Assembly (NCBI GenBank): GCA_027596195.1
Contig: JADGJG010000915.1
Coordinates: forward strand, 1-10,970
Origin: Podochytrium sp. JEL0797
Taxonomy: Eukaryota; Chytridiomycota; Chytridiomycetes; Chytridiales; Chytriomycetaceae
Direction of reading: 5' to 3'
DNA length: 10,970 nt
Shown here: positions 1 through 8,466 of the stretch, in pieces
Layout of the letters: each line of letters begins with the position of its first letter
Numbering within the stretch: position 1 is the first letter of the stretch
Translations under genes and position numbers: made by a program
Notes under the pieces: model-generated
What the model saw: the letters and a program-made list of their open reading frames with translations, nothing else
Database searches by the model: none
What the model was told of the DNA's origin: nothing

Positions 1-886
1 CTTGCGCTGCACCCCGTCACCCCGGTGCCCGCGGCCGCCGTGGTGTGTGCCGGGGGGGGGGGGGGGGGCCGCTCGTTTTTCTTTCTTGTTTACCCGTTTT
101 CTAACTCGCCTTTTTTTTATCCCCGTGGACACGTTGCTCTTTTTTTTCGCACAGAACTCAACAACCGCACCCCAGAAGGCCACCCCGAAAAAAAAACCAT
201 CCTCCTCGCCATCGAAGCCATGTCCTTCATTGCCCACGCTGTCGACGAAAAAATGGATAGCATCAAATCTTACGTCCTCCTCTTCCAAGCCCAACGCGAA
301 ACCCGCGACTGTCCACCCACGTTCATTACCAAGAAACGCAAATGCCTGTTGACGATTGATGCGATGGATGGACGCGGGGCGCGGTTCAAGTTGTTTTTGT
401 GTAACGATTTGATTATGGTTACGGCGATTGAGAAGAAGAGTGGGAGTACTGGTGGTTGGGCCATGCGTGCGCCTACGACGGGGAGTTATTCGAGTGGAGG
501 TGAGGGAGGGGGGAGTGCGGGGGTGAAGGCGCCGACTTGCAAGTTTTTGAGGTGGATTGATTTGCAGGATATTAATGATGTGGAGGATTTGGGCAGTTGA
601 GTACCCCTCCCTTTTTTTTCTTGGTCAGGGTGGAGTTTTTGTTGACTTTTTTTTGTTGTGGGTGACAGACGATATGCTCAAAATCAAAATGGACGCGCCT
701 GGACCAAACAGTTTGAGTACCTTGACCAATAGCAGTGGAACGGCGTTTCCGTTGATTGTGGAGTTGCGAATCGATAGTCAAGTGATTGGGAATGCGAAAC
801 GGCGGTTTGACTTTGTGCAGGCGTTCAAGAATGAGGTCAAGATTTGTAAACGGGTGGCGGCGGCGGCGGTGTTGGCGGGTCAGTGA
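1..886 (+). CDS. RhoGEF (DH-PH), ECT2/Pebble-like, 3' part of gene
   Basis: This is the partial 3' end of a Rho guanine-nucleotide exchange factor. The clear coding exons are 155-595 and 669-886 (stop TGA 884-886). The first begins after a pyrimidine-rich acceptor ending at 154. It reads LNNRTPEGHPE, then a helix, then RDCPP and KLFLCNDLIMV, the order expected for the last DH helix (ECT2 has TPEEHP/GCPAN-type motifs) running into the first PH strands. Exon 669-886 gives the rest of the PH domain and its closing helix (FDFVQAFKNEV). The 73-nt intron 596-668 (GTTGAG...GACAG) restores frame across an in-frame TGA at 598-600. Upstream, frame 1 of bases 1-52 (PVTPVPAAAVVCA) weakly resembles the preceding DH helix, but no GT donor fits there because the sequence runs into poly-G. 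The RhoGEF call is solid; ECT2 identity is inferred from motif resemblance. BRCT repeats, if present, would lie outside the window. Confidence 0.72.
52..68. repeat. poly-G homopolymer, 17 bases
   Basis: Seventeen consecutive G residues lie inside the presumed intron of the RhoGEF gene, directly at the place where homology would put the exon end. The tract may be real or a sequencing/assembly artefact; it obscures the 5' splice site. Confidence 0.95.
596..668 (+). other. intron of RhoGEF gene (73 nt)
   Basis: The intron starts GTTGAG and ends GTGACAG, with two T8 tracts inside. Removing it joins codon A|AC (Asn) in phase 1 and links PH strand residues on each side. Without it the frame stops at 598-600. 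Confidence 0.8.
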
Positions 887-1106
887 TTGGGAGGGGGGGC
901 TGAAAATGGGGAATTTATGAATAAATTTTGTTATTGTATTCGCGCGCACGCCTTTTAATGTTAATTGGAATCGAGAGAATATGATTGCGCTTTCGGTTGT
1001 TACGGGAGATTCTTTCGATAAACACACAGAAATCATAAATTCATTTTCTTCCAAAAACAATATATTAACATGCCACTCGCAGAAAAAAAAACCGATATCA
1101 ATTCAT
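887..1106. other. convergent 3' spacer (220 bp)
   Basis: This is an AT-rich spacer between the stop codons of the + strand RhoGEF gene and the - strand acyl-CoA synthetase gene. A canonical AATAAA lies at 920-925 on the + strand. I saw no canonical AATAAA for the - strand gene and no RNA gene or other ORF worth calling. Confidence 0.8.
920..925 (+). terminator. candidate polyadenylation signal (AATAAA) of RhoGEF gene
   Basis: AATAAA lies 34 nt after the RhoGEF stop codon and is followed by a T/G-rich stretch (TTTTGTTATTGTATT), as expected for a downstream element. Assignment is by position only. Confidence 0.45.
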
Positions 1107-3373
1107 TCAGAGCTTGCTCGGGATTTTGGAATACTTTTCCTTTAACACATTCTTCAACACTTTCCCGGCCGCGTTTCGGGGCAACTGCGTGCCAAGCGGC
1201 CAAAACTCCACACGGACGGGACACTTGTATAGAGCCAATGATTGCTTGCAATGGTTCATGATTTCCTCGGCCGTGACGCCGCGGCGATTGACGAGGACGA
1301 CGGCTAAAACTGTTTCACCAAACATGGCGTCTGGGAGTCCAAGGACGGTGGATTCAAGGACTTGAGGGTGATTGGAGATCACGTTCTGGAACACCCCATA
1401 CCCAGCGCGTTTAGTCAGAAAAAAAGAAAGGGAAGGGGAAGGGAAAGAAAATCACCTCCACTTCTGCGCAGAAAATGTTTTCGCCACCGCGAATAATCAT
1501 GTCCTTGGCGCGGTCTAAAATGTAGAGGCAACCGTCTGTGTCGATGCGGCCAATATCTCCTGTAAGGAACCAGCCGTCTTTGTTTTTGGATTTGTGTGTG
1601 GCTTCGGGGTTACGCCAGTATTCTTTGAATACGGTGGGGCCCTGGTGAGGGAGGGTTACACAACGGGAGGGGGGCAATGAAGCAAAAACATACCCGAATC
1701 GCAATCTCCCCGACGTCTCCGATACGTTTCACGGGTTGGATTGGTGTTTTGGACGCGTCCAACGAGTGACCTTCCGCGTTTTTCACAATCATGATATCGT
1801 TGGGTTCACTGACGATACCCGCGCTGGTTGATTTGGACTCGAGAAGGGGAGAGCTGAGAATGGATCCGATGGAATTCGTTTCAGTGAGTCCGTAGCCGCT
1901 TCCGCGGGATGCCTGTGGAACCAAGCGCGTTAGTTTTACTCAGAGATTTGGGGGGGGAGAGGGGGTACTTTGGGGACTTTGGAAGTCATGCTTTGGAAAA
2001 CGGAGGTGGTGGGTGGTGCGCCACCTGAGGTCAAATTCGAAAGAGAGGAGGTGTTGAATTTGGTGAAGTCGGGGTGATTGAGGATCTTGGGGGTTTTCAA
2101 ACACAAAGTGTTGAGCGAGGTTAATTGACTCGTCAGAAATACCAAAGAAAAAGAACCATTCTAAACCTGCACAAGCATTGTCGGAACTCCAATGAAAGCC
2201 GTCACGCGTTGGTCGTTGAAGAGTCTCAATGCTTGCGTCGCGTCCCACTTTGGAAGCAGAATGATTTTGGCTCCGAGGAGCCAACATCCGATGCTCACCG
2301 AGAGCCCCATCGTGTGAAAAAACGGTGTCGCGTGGAGAATAATGGTTGCGCCTCCGGCCGGGTCTGGTGGAGGAGTGGGGAGTAATCCCGAGTAGAAGTT
2401 TTGGGACCAGGATCGGGCCATCACGGATTGAGTGTATCCTCTGTGGGTTTGTAGCACGCCTTTGGGGAGGCCGGTGGTTCCGCTTGTGTAGAGAACTGAG
2501 TGGGGGGGTCAAAATCGGCGAAATATTCGAACAAAAAAGCAAGATTTTACTCGTCGCGTCGTCTTCCGGATCAATATTAACATCTGGCAGTTCTTTCTGC
2601 ATGCTCCCACGAGAACAGAACGCGTCAAACGAAACAGCGTTGACAATCGAATGTGTTTGATTGAATTCGTCAACCATTTCGGACGGCGCGCAAATGATCC
2701 ACACGAGGGCGGTCTTTTTCATAAACGGAACCAGTTTCGACGCGATTTCGGAATTAATGATGCAGAATTGGGGGTCTGAATCGCGAATGCACCATTCCAT
2801 TTCTTTGGCGTGGAGGGTCGAGTTGATGGCGGCTGAGATTCCTCCGATGGATACGGTGGCCCAGAATCCGATTAGCCACTAAGTAATAGGGATGAGGATT
2901 GAGGTTGGAGGTGGAGTATCGAATTCACCTCTGGAGAGTTGCGCATGCACAGCGCGACTCTGGCCCCCTTTGGAAGGTTGAGGGCGTTCGCGAATTGGAT
3001 GGTGAGGTGTTGCATTTGATTGAAGGAGAAGGTTCGGTTGTTGCAAACGAGGAAGGGTTTCTCGGAATGGAGCTGGGTTTGATTGGTTTCGAATGGAAAG
3101 TCCGTCAGTCCAAGCACGTCTTGGGCCAGACACCGGTCTTACTGCGGAGCCCATTTGGAACATGACGCGCAGGTTTGGCGGAGCATTTGCAAAGATTCTG
3201 TTTAAACAGAGAATCAGTTTGATTCCAGGTGCTTCCAACTCCAAGGGCACTCCAAGGTACCTGAATTTGTTTCCGTTGATGACAGCTTCGGTTTGTTCCA
3301 GGAGCTGTCCAGGCGCAGTCAGTTGCTCGTGGATGGCGTCGAATTCGGCGCAGCGAGGGGGAATCGGAGACAT
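1107..3373 (-). CDS. peroxisomal acyl-CoA synthetase-type AMP-forming ligase (9 exons, 589 aa)
   Basis: This is an adenylate-forming (ANL family) ligase that activates a carboxylic acid via acyl-AMP and then forms the CoA thioester. Exons (- strand): 3261-3373, 3143-3197, 2929-3072, 2551-2878, 2167-2495, 1969-2085, 1694-1912, 1456-1641, 1107-1385; the sum of 1770 nt is exactly 590 codons. Motifs: P-loop LYTSGTTGLPKG at residues 215-226, YGLTETN at 369-375, TGD at 462-464, LDRAKDMIIRGGEN at 477-490, and the catalytic A10 lysine K572 in NAAGK. The C-terminus is SKL, the canonical peroxisomal targeting signal 1. The N-terminal NAPPNLR segment occurs in medium/long-chain and 4-coumarate:CoA ligase-like enzymes, so a fatty or aryl acid substrate is likely but not defined. 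The ATG at 3373 has an A-rich context (CCAAA). The 2086 acceptor uses AAG and is the least certain junction. Confidence 0.93.
3198..3260 (-). other. stopless 63-nt intron 1 of acyl-CoA synthetase gene
   Basis: The intron runs GTACCT...TTTAAACAG. It is 63 nt, a multiple of three, with no in-frame stop, so retention would insert 21 residues. Splicing is preferred because it joins NGNKFR to IFANAPPNLR, which matches the ungapped family pattern (G-V-P-L-R-V-F-x-N-A-P-P-x-L-R). Confidence 0.75.
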
Positions 3374-3486
3374 TTTGGATATGCGTTTGGAATCTCCGAC
3401 TTCACTGCCACCTTCAAAATCCACTTTCTCGCGTATGCCTTTGGAAAGGTCTATCAACTCGCATTTCTTGCAGAATTTTTACTTTT
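3374..3486. other. spacer between VRL1 stop and acyl-CoA synthetase start (113 bp)
   Basis: Both flanking genes are on the - strand, so these 113 bp must hold the 3' UTR of the VRL1 homologue and the promoter/5' UTR of the ligase gene, unless transcripts overlap. I saw no canonical AATAAA on the - strand and no convincing TATA box. Confidence 0.7.
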
Positions 3487-6400
3487 CTATTCCAACAGGG
3501 ATTGGGGAATCAATTCCAACAACACATCCAAACACTCGCGTTCCGCTCTCAAGTGCGACTCGGCATACCCATTCACCAGTTCCATCATTTCTGCAGCGTG
3601 ATACTGCGAATACGAAAAAGAATGGGGTTAGAGTAAGAAAGGGTTTTGGATGTTCACCTTTTCAAAATGCTCGAGCTCTGATTTCAAACACGCGTTCGAA
3701 TAATTATACAGACTCGCTTTTTGCTGAGTCCTTCGAGTGGCTTCTGAAAACTTGTAATACACTTCACTCAGATTCGTGACGATATCCTCTGTCGGATTCG
3801 CCTGTGCAGACGTTTCGAGGCGTGAGACGGCGAGACTCAGTTGCGTGGCTTCCCGCGATGATTTGAGGTAGTCGGTGGAAAGGGTGGCGAGACGGGAGAG
3901 GGATTTTGAAGCACAGGTTACGGTTTGCATTGAGTCGTAGAGGGATTCGGCGAGTTTGATTGTGCTCGCCACATTCTGATAGGAGGGAGGGGAAAATAGC
4001 GTCACAAAAACAGGGGAGAAAGGAGTGAATCTTGAGAAAAAGAACCGCCACACTCACATATTTCAAGTGAATCGATTCCCACCGCGCCATCGCATCCACC
4101 AACACGAACCGCGACCCTTCCGTGGCTCCAAAAATGCTTCCAGCCGCGGGACGGCCCAATCCAAACCGCACCGCCAACATCCCCGAACACACGTCTTGTT
4201 CCGATTTCCACAGTTTCCGCGCCGCCTGACACGTCTGGTTCAGGCTCGTGGCGAGAGGGACGAGGTGGGTTGTGTTGAGTTTCGTGATGGTTGCGTTGGT
4301 GTCGTCGAGGGAGGCGATGGCGGGTGGGTATGTGTCGATTGCGTCGAAGATGATTGTGATTCGGATGTCGGTTTCTTGCATGATTTCGTCGGGCTGCGAA
4401 AGAGAGTTTCGAATGAGGATTATTGGAGTGGTAAATTCGCGTATTGTTACGTACGTCTAGATGCGGTGCTGTCAGAAACACCCACACGAGGGGGTGTGTA
4501 GAAAACAACGGGTGGTTGAGGAGGTATCGGAGAAAGTCGTTCAACCGATTCACGAGCTGTCGAACGAGTTTTGGCGTATAACTCGAGGCAGGGGAGTCCA
4601 AAGCAATGATATCTGTTAATGAGGGCCTGCAAATCCATCGTTAGAATAAGCGGTAGTGAGTAAACGACGAAGTGGCTCACAAGAACGTGTCGGGAAACTC
4701 TAGGAGCAACTATAAAATAACCATCAGCAAAATGTTAATGTAAAAGAACTAGAAAATCCTCACCTGTTGTTTCAAAAACTCAAATTCGCTCAACGTCCTC
4801 TGCACGCTCACCACCTTCTCCAACTCCACCACCCTCACACTCTTGACCCAAAAACTCGCCACCCCATCCACATTCAGCAGCCGACACACCATAGCAAACT
4901 TGACCTCCTCCCCGTCTCCACACCCCAAATCCTTCTTGACGCGATCCAAAAACACGCACGAGTCCAAAAAATCACGCGTGGAAGGGTGATCTCGGGCAAG
5001 ATCGCCCGCCATTTTCCCTTCCAGCGTTTTGACCCCCGCGCGTGCCCCCGCATGTAGAATCAGGGATTGGATGGAGGAAAGGTTCCCGGGCTCCGCGGCT
5101 GCATGGAGCGCCGCGTTTCCGCGGATGCTGAGTGCGTTCAGGAACTGTTTCGCGTCGGTTGTGGTGGAGTCGTTTTGGAGGCGTGTTGCAACGGCTTCGA
5201 TTACGTTCACGTACCCGCGGAAAGCGGCGAGGTGCAGGATTGTGCGGCCGGCGTGGTCGCGGGTTTGGTAGGTGACTTGGGGGAGGTGGAGGAAGGAGAC
5301 GACGAGGGGGGCGTTTCCTTGTTGGCAGTGTAGGAGGACGGGGGTGAGGCCTTTGTTGTCGCGCGCGTTGATGGTGTTTGTGCCGATTAGGTTGATGAGG
5401 GCGGTGAGGGTTTCGTGGGTGGGGCAGAGATGGAAGGGGGTTATTCCGGATTTTGTTTGGGATGTTGGAGACGAGGGGAGAAGGTGGAGGAGGGGGACGT
5501 GACCGCATTCTGTGGCGCGGAGGAATGGAGTGTATCCGATGTGGTCGGCGGTTGATTTGCATTGGTGTGCGAGAAGAAGTTGGACGATGGAAAGATCTCC
5601 GCGTAACGAAGCAATGTGGAGAGGTGTTTCGAGGTCGTAGTTTTGCGAGTTCACGTTAACGCCCTTTTTGATCAAATATTCCACGATTTCGAGACTCGAC
5701 GTTCGACACGCAAGGATCAACAGAGTGTCTCCTTCTTTGGTTCGAATATCAAGAGTGCGATTGAGAGGCTCGTTTTCCGTCGCGTCGGCTGATTGCGGAG
5801 ATTCGGGGGTGTCGAAAAAGCATTCGACCATCGGAAGGTCGCTCTCGTTGATGGCCATCCAAAGTTGCTTGATTTTCGAGCAAGTCGAGGAGAGATTTGG
5901 TGCGCTGACGAGGATATACGAGACAACGGCCTCAAGGGAGGAGAGAGCTGGTTCGGTGATTAATAGCCGTCAGCGATGCTCGACAAACCTCACCATATCC
6001 GAATTCTCCTCCAACGACATCATGCTCAAACGAGAAGTTTTGCATATAATACAAAGAACTTGGCAGATTTTGCACATCAGAGCGAATCGCGATCAAAACA
6101 AGTAAAGGAACCAAAACGTCCGACGAGAGAATCGCGGCGGCTGAAGATCGAGACGGAGAAGAGTTTCTACGGGTTGGAGCTCCATTCAACATTCGAATGC
6201 TGTTCATGAGACATTTGATCTTTTCGAAAGGCGTTCGAAGAGTTGAGATTTGGGAGAATTCCTGTGTCAAGTCAGGGTTTGAGTTGACCACCAGGTTTTG
6301 AAGAGTTTCAGCGAGCCTCTTACATTCACAGCTCGCATCAATGACTCTCCGTATCGATTCGAAAGACCCAATTGGGAAAGATCCAAACTGGCGATTTGAC

Positions 6401-7424
6401 CAGCCGCAGCGCTGAAATCGGCATCTTGTTGCCGCATGGATCGCGATATCAGAAAAAACGTGAACTCATACGTGTTTTCCATGACAAAAGTTTCCGTCAG
6501 TTGGAGCAGGACGTCGTGCGTGATATCCAAATCGCCGAGAATTCCCTTCAACAGGGTTGCGTCCAGTTTTTCAATGATCTGTCGTGAATCGCAATTGGTA
6601 ACCGATCAGATTCGTAACGCAGTAGCCTCACATTGATACAGGCATCGAGAGTTTTCTGTGGGGTTCAAGGTCAATGAACAGCGACAACAGCAAAAGCAGA
6701 AACCAAACGAACCTCCATCTCGCTCTTTACCGTCTCCAAATTCTCCATTTCCAACACTCGATCGTTGAACGAGTCTGTTTGAGCATTGATTTCGTCCAGC
6801 ACCGAGATTCCGGTTCGCGCGTTTTTGATGCTCCCAAGAATCCTGCCAACGGAGAGGATCGAGTCGTGAGGTTCCTGGATTCGTGGTTATGAGGTTGATG
6901 ATGATGTGTTACGGAAGAATGGCGAACCGGCAACTTTCGCGTGGATGGACTTCCCGCAAGTGAAACATTGAGCGGTTCACTGATGCACAGGACGGTGAAC
7001 GAGACTCCGCCCTCTGCGAACAGAACATCGTCAACTACGAACACCTCTTGGACCACGGAATTGGCATCGAGAACTGGTTGACGTTAGACAGATCAATCAC
7101 GGGGATACACACACCTCTCACTCGCGTCCCTGCCACTTCGACCCTGCGCCCACCCATCCCCAGCGAGCGATAGGAGCGCACTTCTAGGCCTCGTCCTAGA
7201 TCTGCCCCTAGTGTCTCCCCTGGATCTGCCTCTAGCGGCACTAGAACATGGGCTGCTGCGAAGCCAGGCGCTGAGATGGAAACGCTGGCGTCCACCAGCG
7301 AGGCCTGCTGCGGTACTAGAAGGATCCAGTCTCGGCTTCCGCGCGCATAGCTGCTCTTGAGAAGCGCAAAGTCCTTTGTGGTGGCAAAGTGCGCAAAGAA
7401 CACGTTCTGCGCAAGTCGAACCAT
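3487..7424 (-). CDS. VRL1: VRL1/VARP homologue: VPS9-ankyrin-PX-BAR endosomal Rab GEF (12 exons, 1111 aa)
   Basis: Exons (- strand): 7115-7424, 6913-7073, 6713-6874, 6632-6655, 6324-6578, 5994-6261, 4764-5947, 4681-4709, 4455-4626, 4058-4393, 3658-3975, 3487-3603. They total 3336 nt, exactly 1112 codons. Residues 1-300 match the VARP N-terminal domain (NVFFAHF, WILLVPQQASL, HVLVPLE, SFTVLCISEPL). The VPS9 domain spans about 305-430, with D352, P356 and Y393 at the catalytic Asp/Pro/Tyr positions and S396 in place of Thr. About seven ankyrin repeats follow (462-722), then a PX domain (740-855) and a BAR coiled region (about 870-1105). Yeast Vrl1 has this architecture and similar length (about 1090 aa); with SNX-BAR Vin1 it forms the endosomal VINE coat and acts on Rab5-type GTPases. 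The start ATG at 7424 fits the VARP N-terminus. The junctions flanking exon 2 (introns of 41 and 38 nt) are the least certain. Confidence 0.92.
4681..4709 (-). other. 29-nt micro-exon of VRL1 homologue (PX domain)
   Basis: A tiny exon between two 54-nt introns (4627-4680 and 4710-4763) encodes LLLEFPDTF plus two bases of Leu. It joins the PX segment LSEFEFLKQQ to LPSLTDI, giving the usual PX order (helix, then F/YP...LP). Frame is kept only if it is included. Confidence 0.8.
6632..6655 (-). other. 24-nt micro-exon of VRL1 homologue
   Basis: Eight codons (KTLDACIN) lie between introns 6579-6631 and 6656-6712, both phase 0. Skipping would keep the frame, so it could be optional. Its acceptor (CCCCACAG) and donor (GTGAGG) look good. 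Confidence 0.65.
6875..7114 (-). other. region of two very short introns in VRL1 homologue (38 and 41 nt)
   Basis: Intron 7074-7114 (GTGTGT...CAACCAG, with a CTAAC branch site) is 41 nt; intron 6875-6912 (GTAACA...ATCCAG) is 38 nt. Both are needed to bypass stops and restore the VARP-like frame. For the second, an alternative GTTTCA donor would remove about 39 nt more. The exon edges are therefore provisional. Confidence 0.5.
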
Positions 7425-7474
7425 TTCTTTGTTTTCTTTTCTGTTTCGTTACAAGTTGAATTTATTACAATGTC
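7425..7474. other. 50-bp spacer between GRAM-A stop and VRL1 start
   Basis: Only 50 bp separate two same-strand genes. It holds a - strand AATAAA and a purine-rich leader before the VRL1 ATG (AAACAAAGAA). The VRL1 promoter must lie largely within or upstream of GRAM-A coding DNA. Confidence 0.75.
7461..7466 (-). terminator. candidate polyadenylation signal (AATAAA) of GRAM-A
   Basis: AATAAA on the - strand starts 9 bases after the GRAM-A stop codon (TGA at 7475-7477) and 37 bases before the VRL1 start codon. Assignment is by position. Confidence 0.5.
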
Positions 7475-8466
7475 TCACACGGAGAGTAACATGGTAACGC
7501 GATCGAGTCGATCTAAGAGGCCTCTGGCCATAAAAGCCATGACGAAATTTGAAAATATGAACAAGGTTGCGACGCTCGCTATACAAAAATATCGGACATC
7601 TCCATCCAGCCATTGCAGAACCCCGTCCACGATTTTGGAAGTCAAACTGGAGCGCAGTAATTGGGGTTCCGTCAATGGTGGGGGGTTTTGTGGCCGAAGG
7701 GAATCATGTTTTCGTGTCCGAACCAGAGACAGAGTGATGGGGACAACGCTGTCACACCCTGAATCTGGCTTGGCAGTTTGAGGTATAGTTTGGAGCACGG
7801 GAATACGCGCATCGATTGGTTCGGACATGACTTCAAGGGGTGCTGCCGGCTCGTTGGATCCTTGAAGAGATGAGGGAGCGGGAATGAGGGCGCAGAGGGC
7901 CTCGAAACATTGATCGCGATAAGTGGACCAGAAAAATGAGGCAAAGAAGAACTGCGTGATTTATGGAAACAATTAATGAAAAAGAGGAAGAAGGGGGGGG
8001 CGAAAAAAACAAAAAAAACTTACCTGCTGTCCTAACTTGGTTCGAATGAGCAACGCTGTTTTGGGTTTCTCAACAGATTGAATGATTTCAATTGGAATAA
8101 GAGTCTGTTGGTTTTGATGGTTGAAGTTAGGATGTTGGCGCGGAAGCCAAGCTGGAAGGGAGAAAATGCCCAGTCGGTGCCAAGCCAATCCAGAAGGGAC
8201 CCACAACAGCCAGTGGCATCCAAAGTCAAACTTACTTCACGACGGAAACTGCGAAACGTAAGAAGGGTCCTTGTGTGGTTGAAATACAAACGGCCCTGAA
8301 CGAGCCAGAACGACGATGAAGAGGGCTTTAAAGCGCAAGAGAACGACAGCTTCGGGGCGTCGACGTGCCGTGCGACGTGTGGAGCGAATGTGACGGTTTT
8401 CCGTTTGCGGGTCAGGGAATTGAATTCGGGGTCAGTGGTGGGCGATGGCAATGGCCGTGAGGCCAT
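7475..8466 (-). CDS. GRAM-A: GRAM-domain membrane-anchored protein (3 exons, 262 aa)
   Basis: Exons (- strand): 8236-8466, 8024-8104, 7475-7951; 789 nt in frame. A GRAM domain (PH-like lipid-binding fold) spans about residues 40-126: SFSCAL, VQGRLYF, then IPIEIIQSVEKPKTALLI (the classic GRAM strand, as in GRAMD2/GRAMD1) and FFFASFF. A Ser/Pro-rich linker follows. One membrane helix at about 225-246 and a short tail with RLDRV end the protein. No StART/VASt domain is visible, so it is not a full Lam/Aster sterol transporter. By family, a role at ER-plasma membrane or other contact sites is likely; ligand and partner are unknown. The ATG at 8466 was chosen because both paralogues also begin Met-Ala at this distance; an in-frame ATG at 8562 exists. 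Intron 1 is unusually long (131 nt, GTAAGT...CTAAC...AACAG). It is the most diverged of the three. Confidence 0.87.

Noticed and set aside
572..1060. 162-aa frame on the - strand across the RhoGEF 3' end and spacer
   Set aside because: It is antisense to a better supported PH-domain exon, has a low-complexity sequence and shows no recognisable motif.
1940..2800. Single 286-aa frame running through several acyl-CoA synthetase exons
   Set aside because: It reads correct protein only up to 2551 and then crosses an intron into the wrong frame; the spliced model restores the P-loop LYTSGTTG.
3073..3142. Coding read-through after GSA in the acyl-CoA synthetase (residues VRPVSGP...)
   Set aside because: GTAAGA is a strong donor, and splicing to CTCCATTCC gives the family-like LHSEKPFLVCNNRTFSF. 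Read-through continues out of frame.
3093..3779. 228-aa frame on the + strand
   Set aside because: It lies antisense to the acyl-CoA synthetase N-terminus and the BAR region, both of which have strong homology and correct splice sites; it shows no domain.
4972..5562. 196-aa Arg/Pro/His-rich frame on the - strand
   Set aside because: It is a shifted frame of the ankyrin exon, with the skewed composition expected of a shadow frame.
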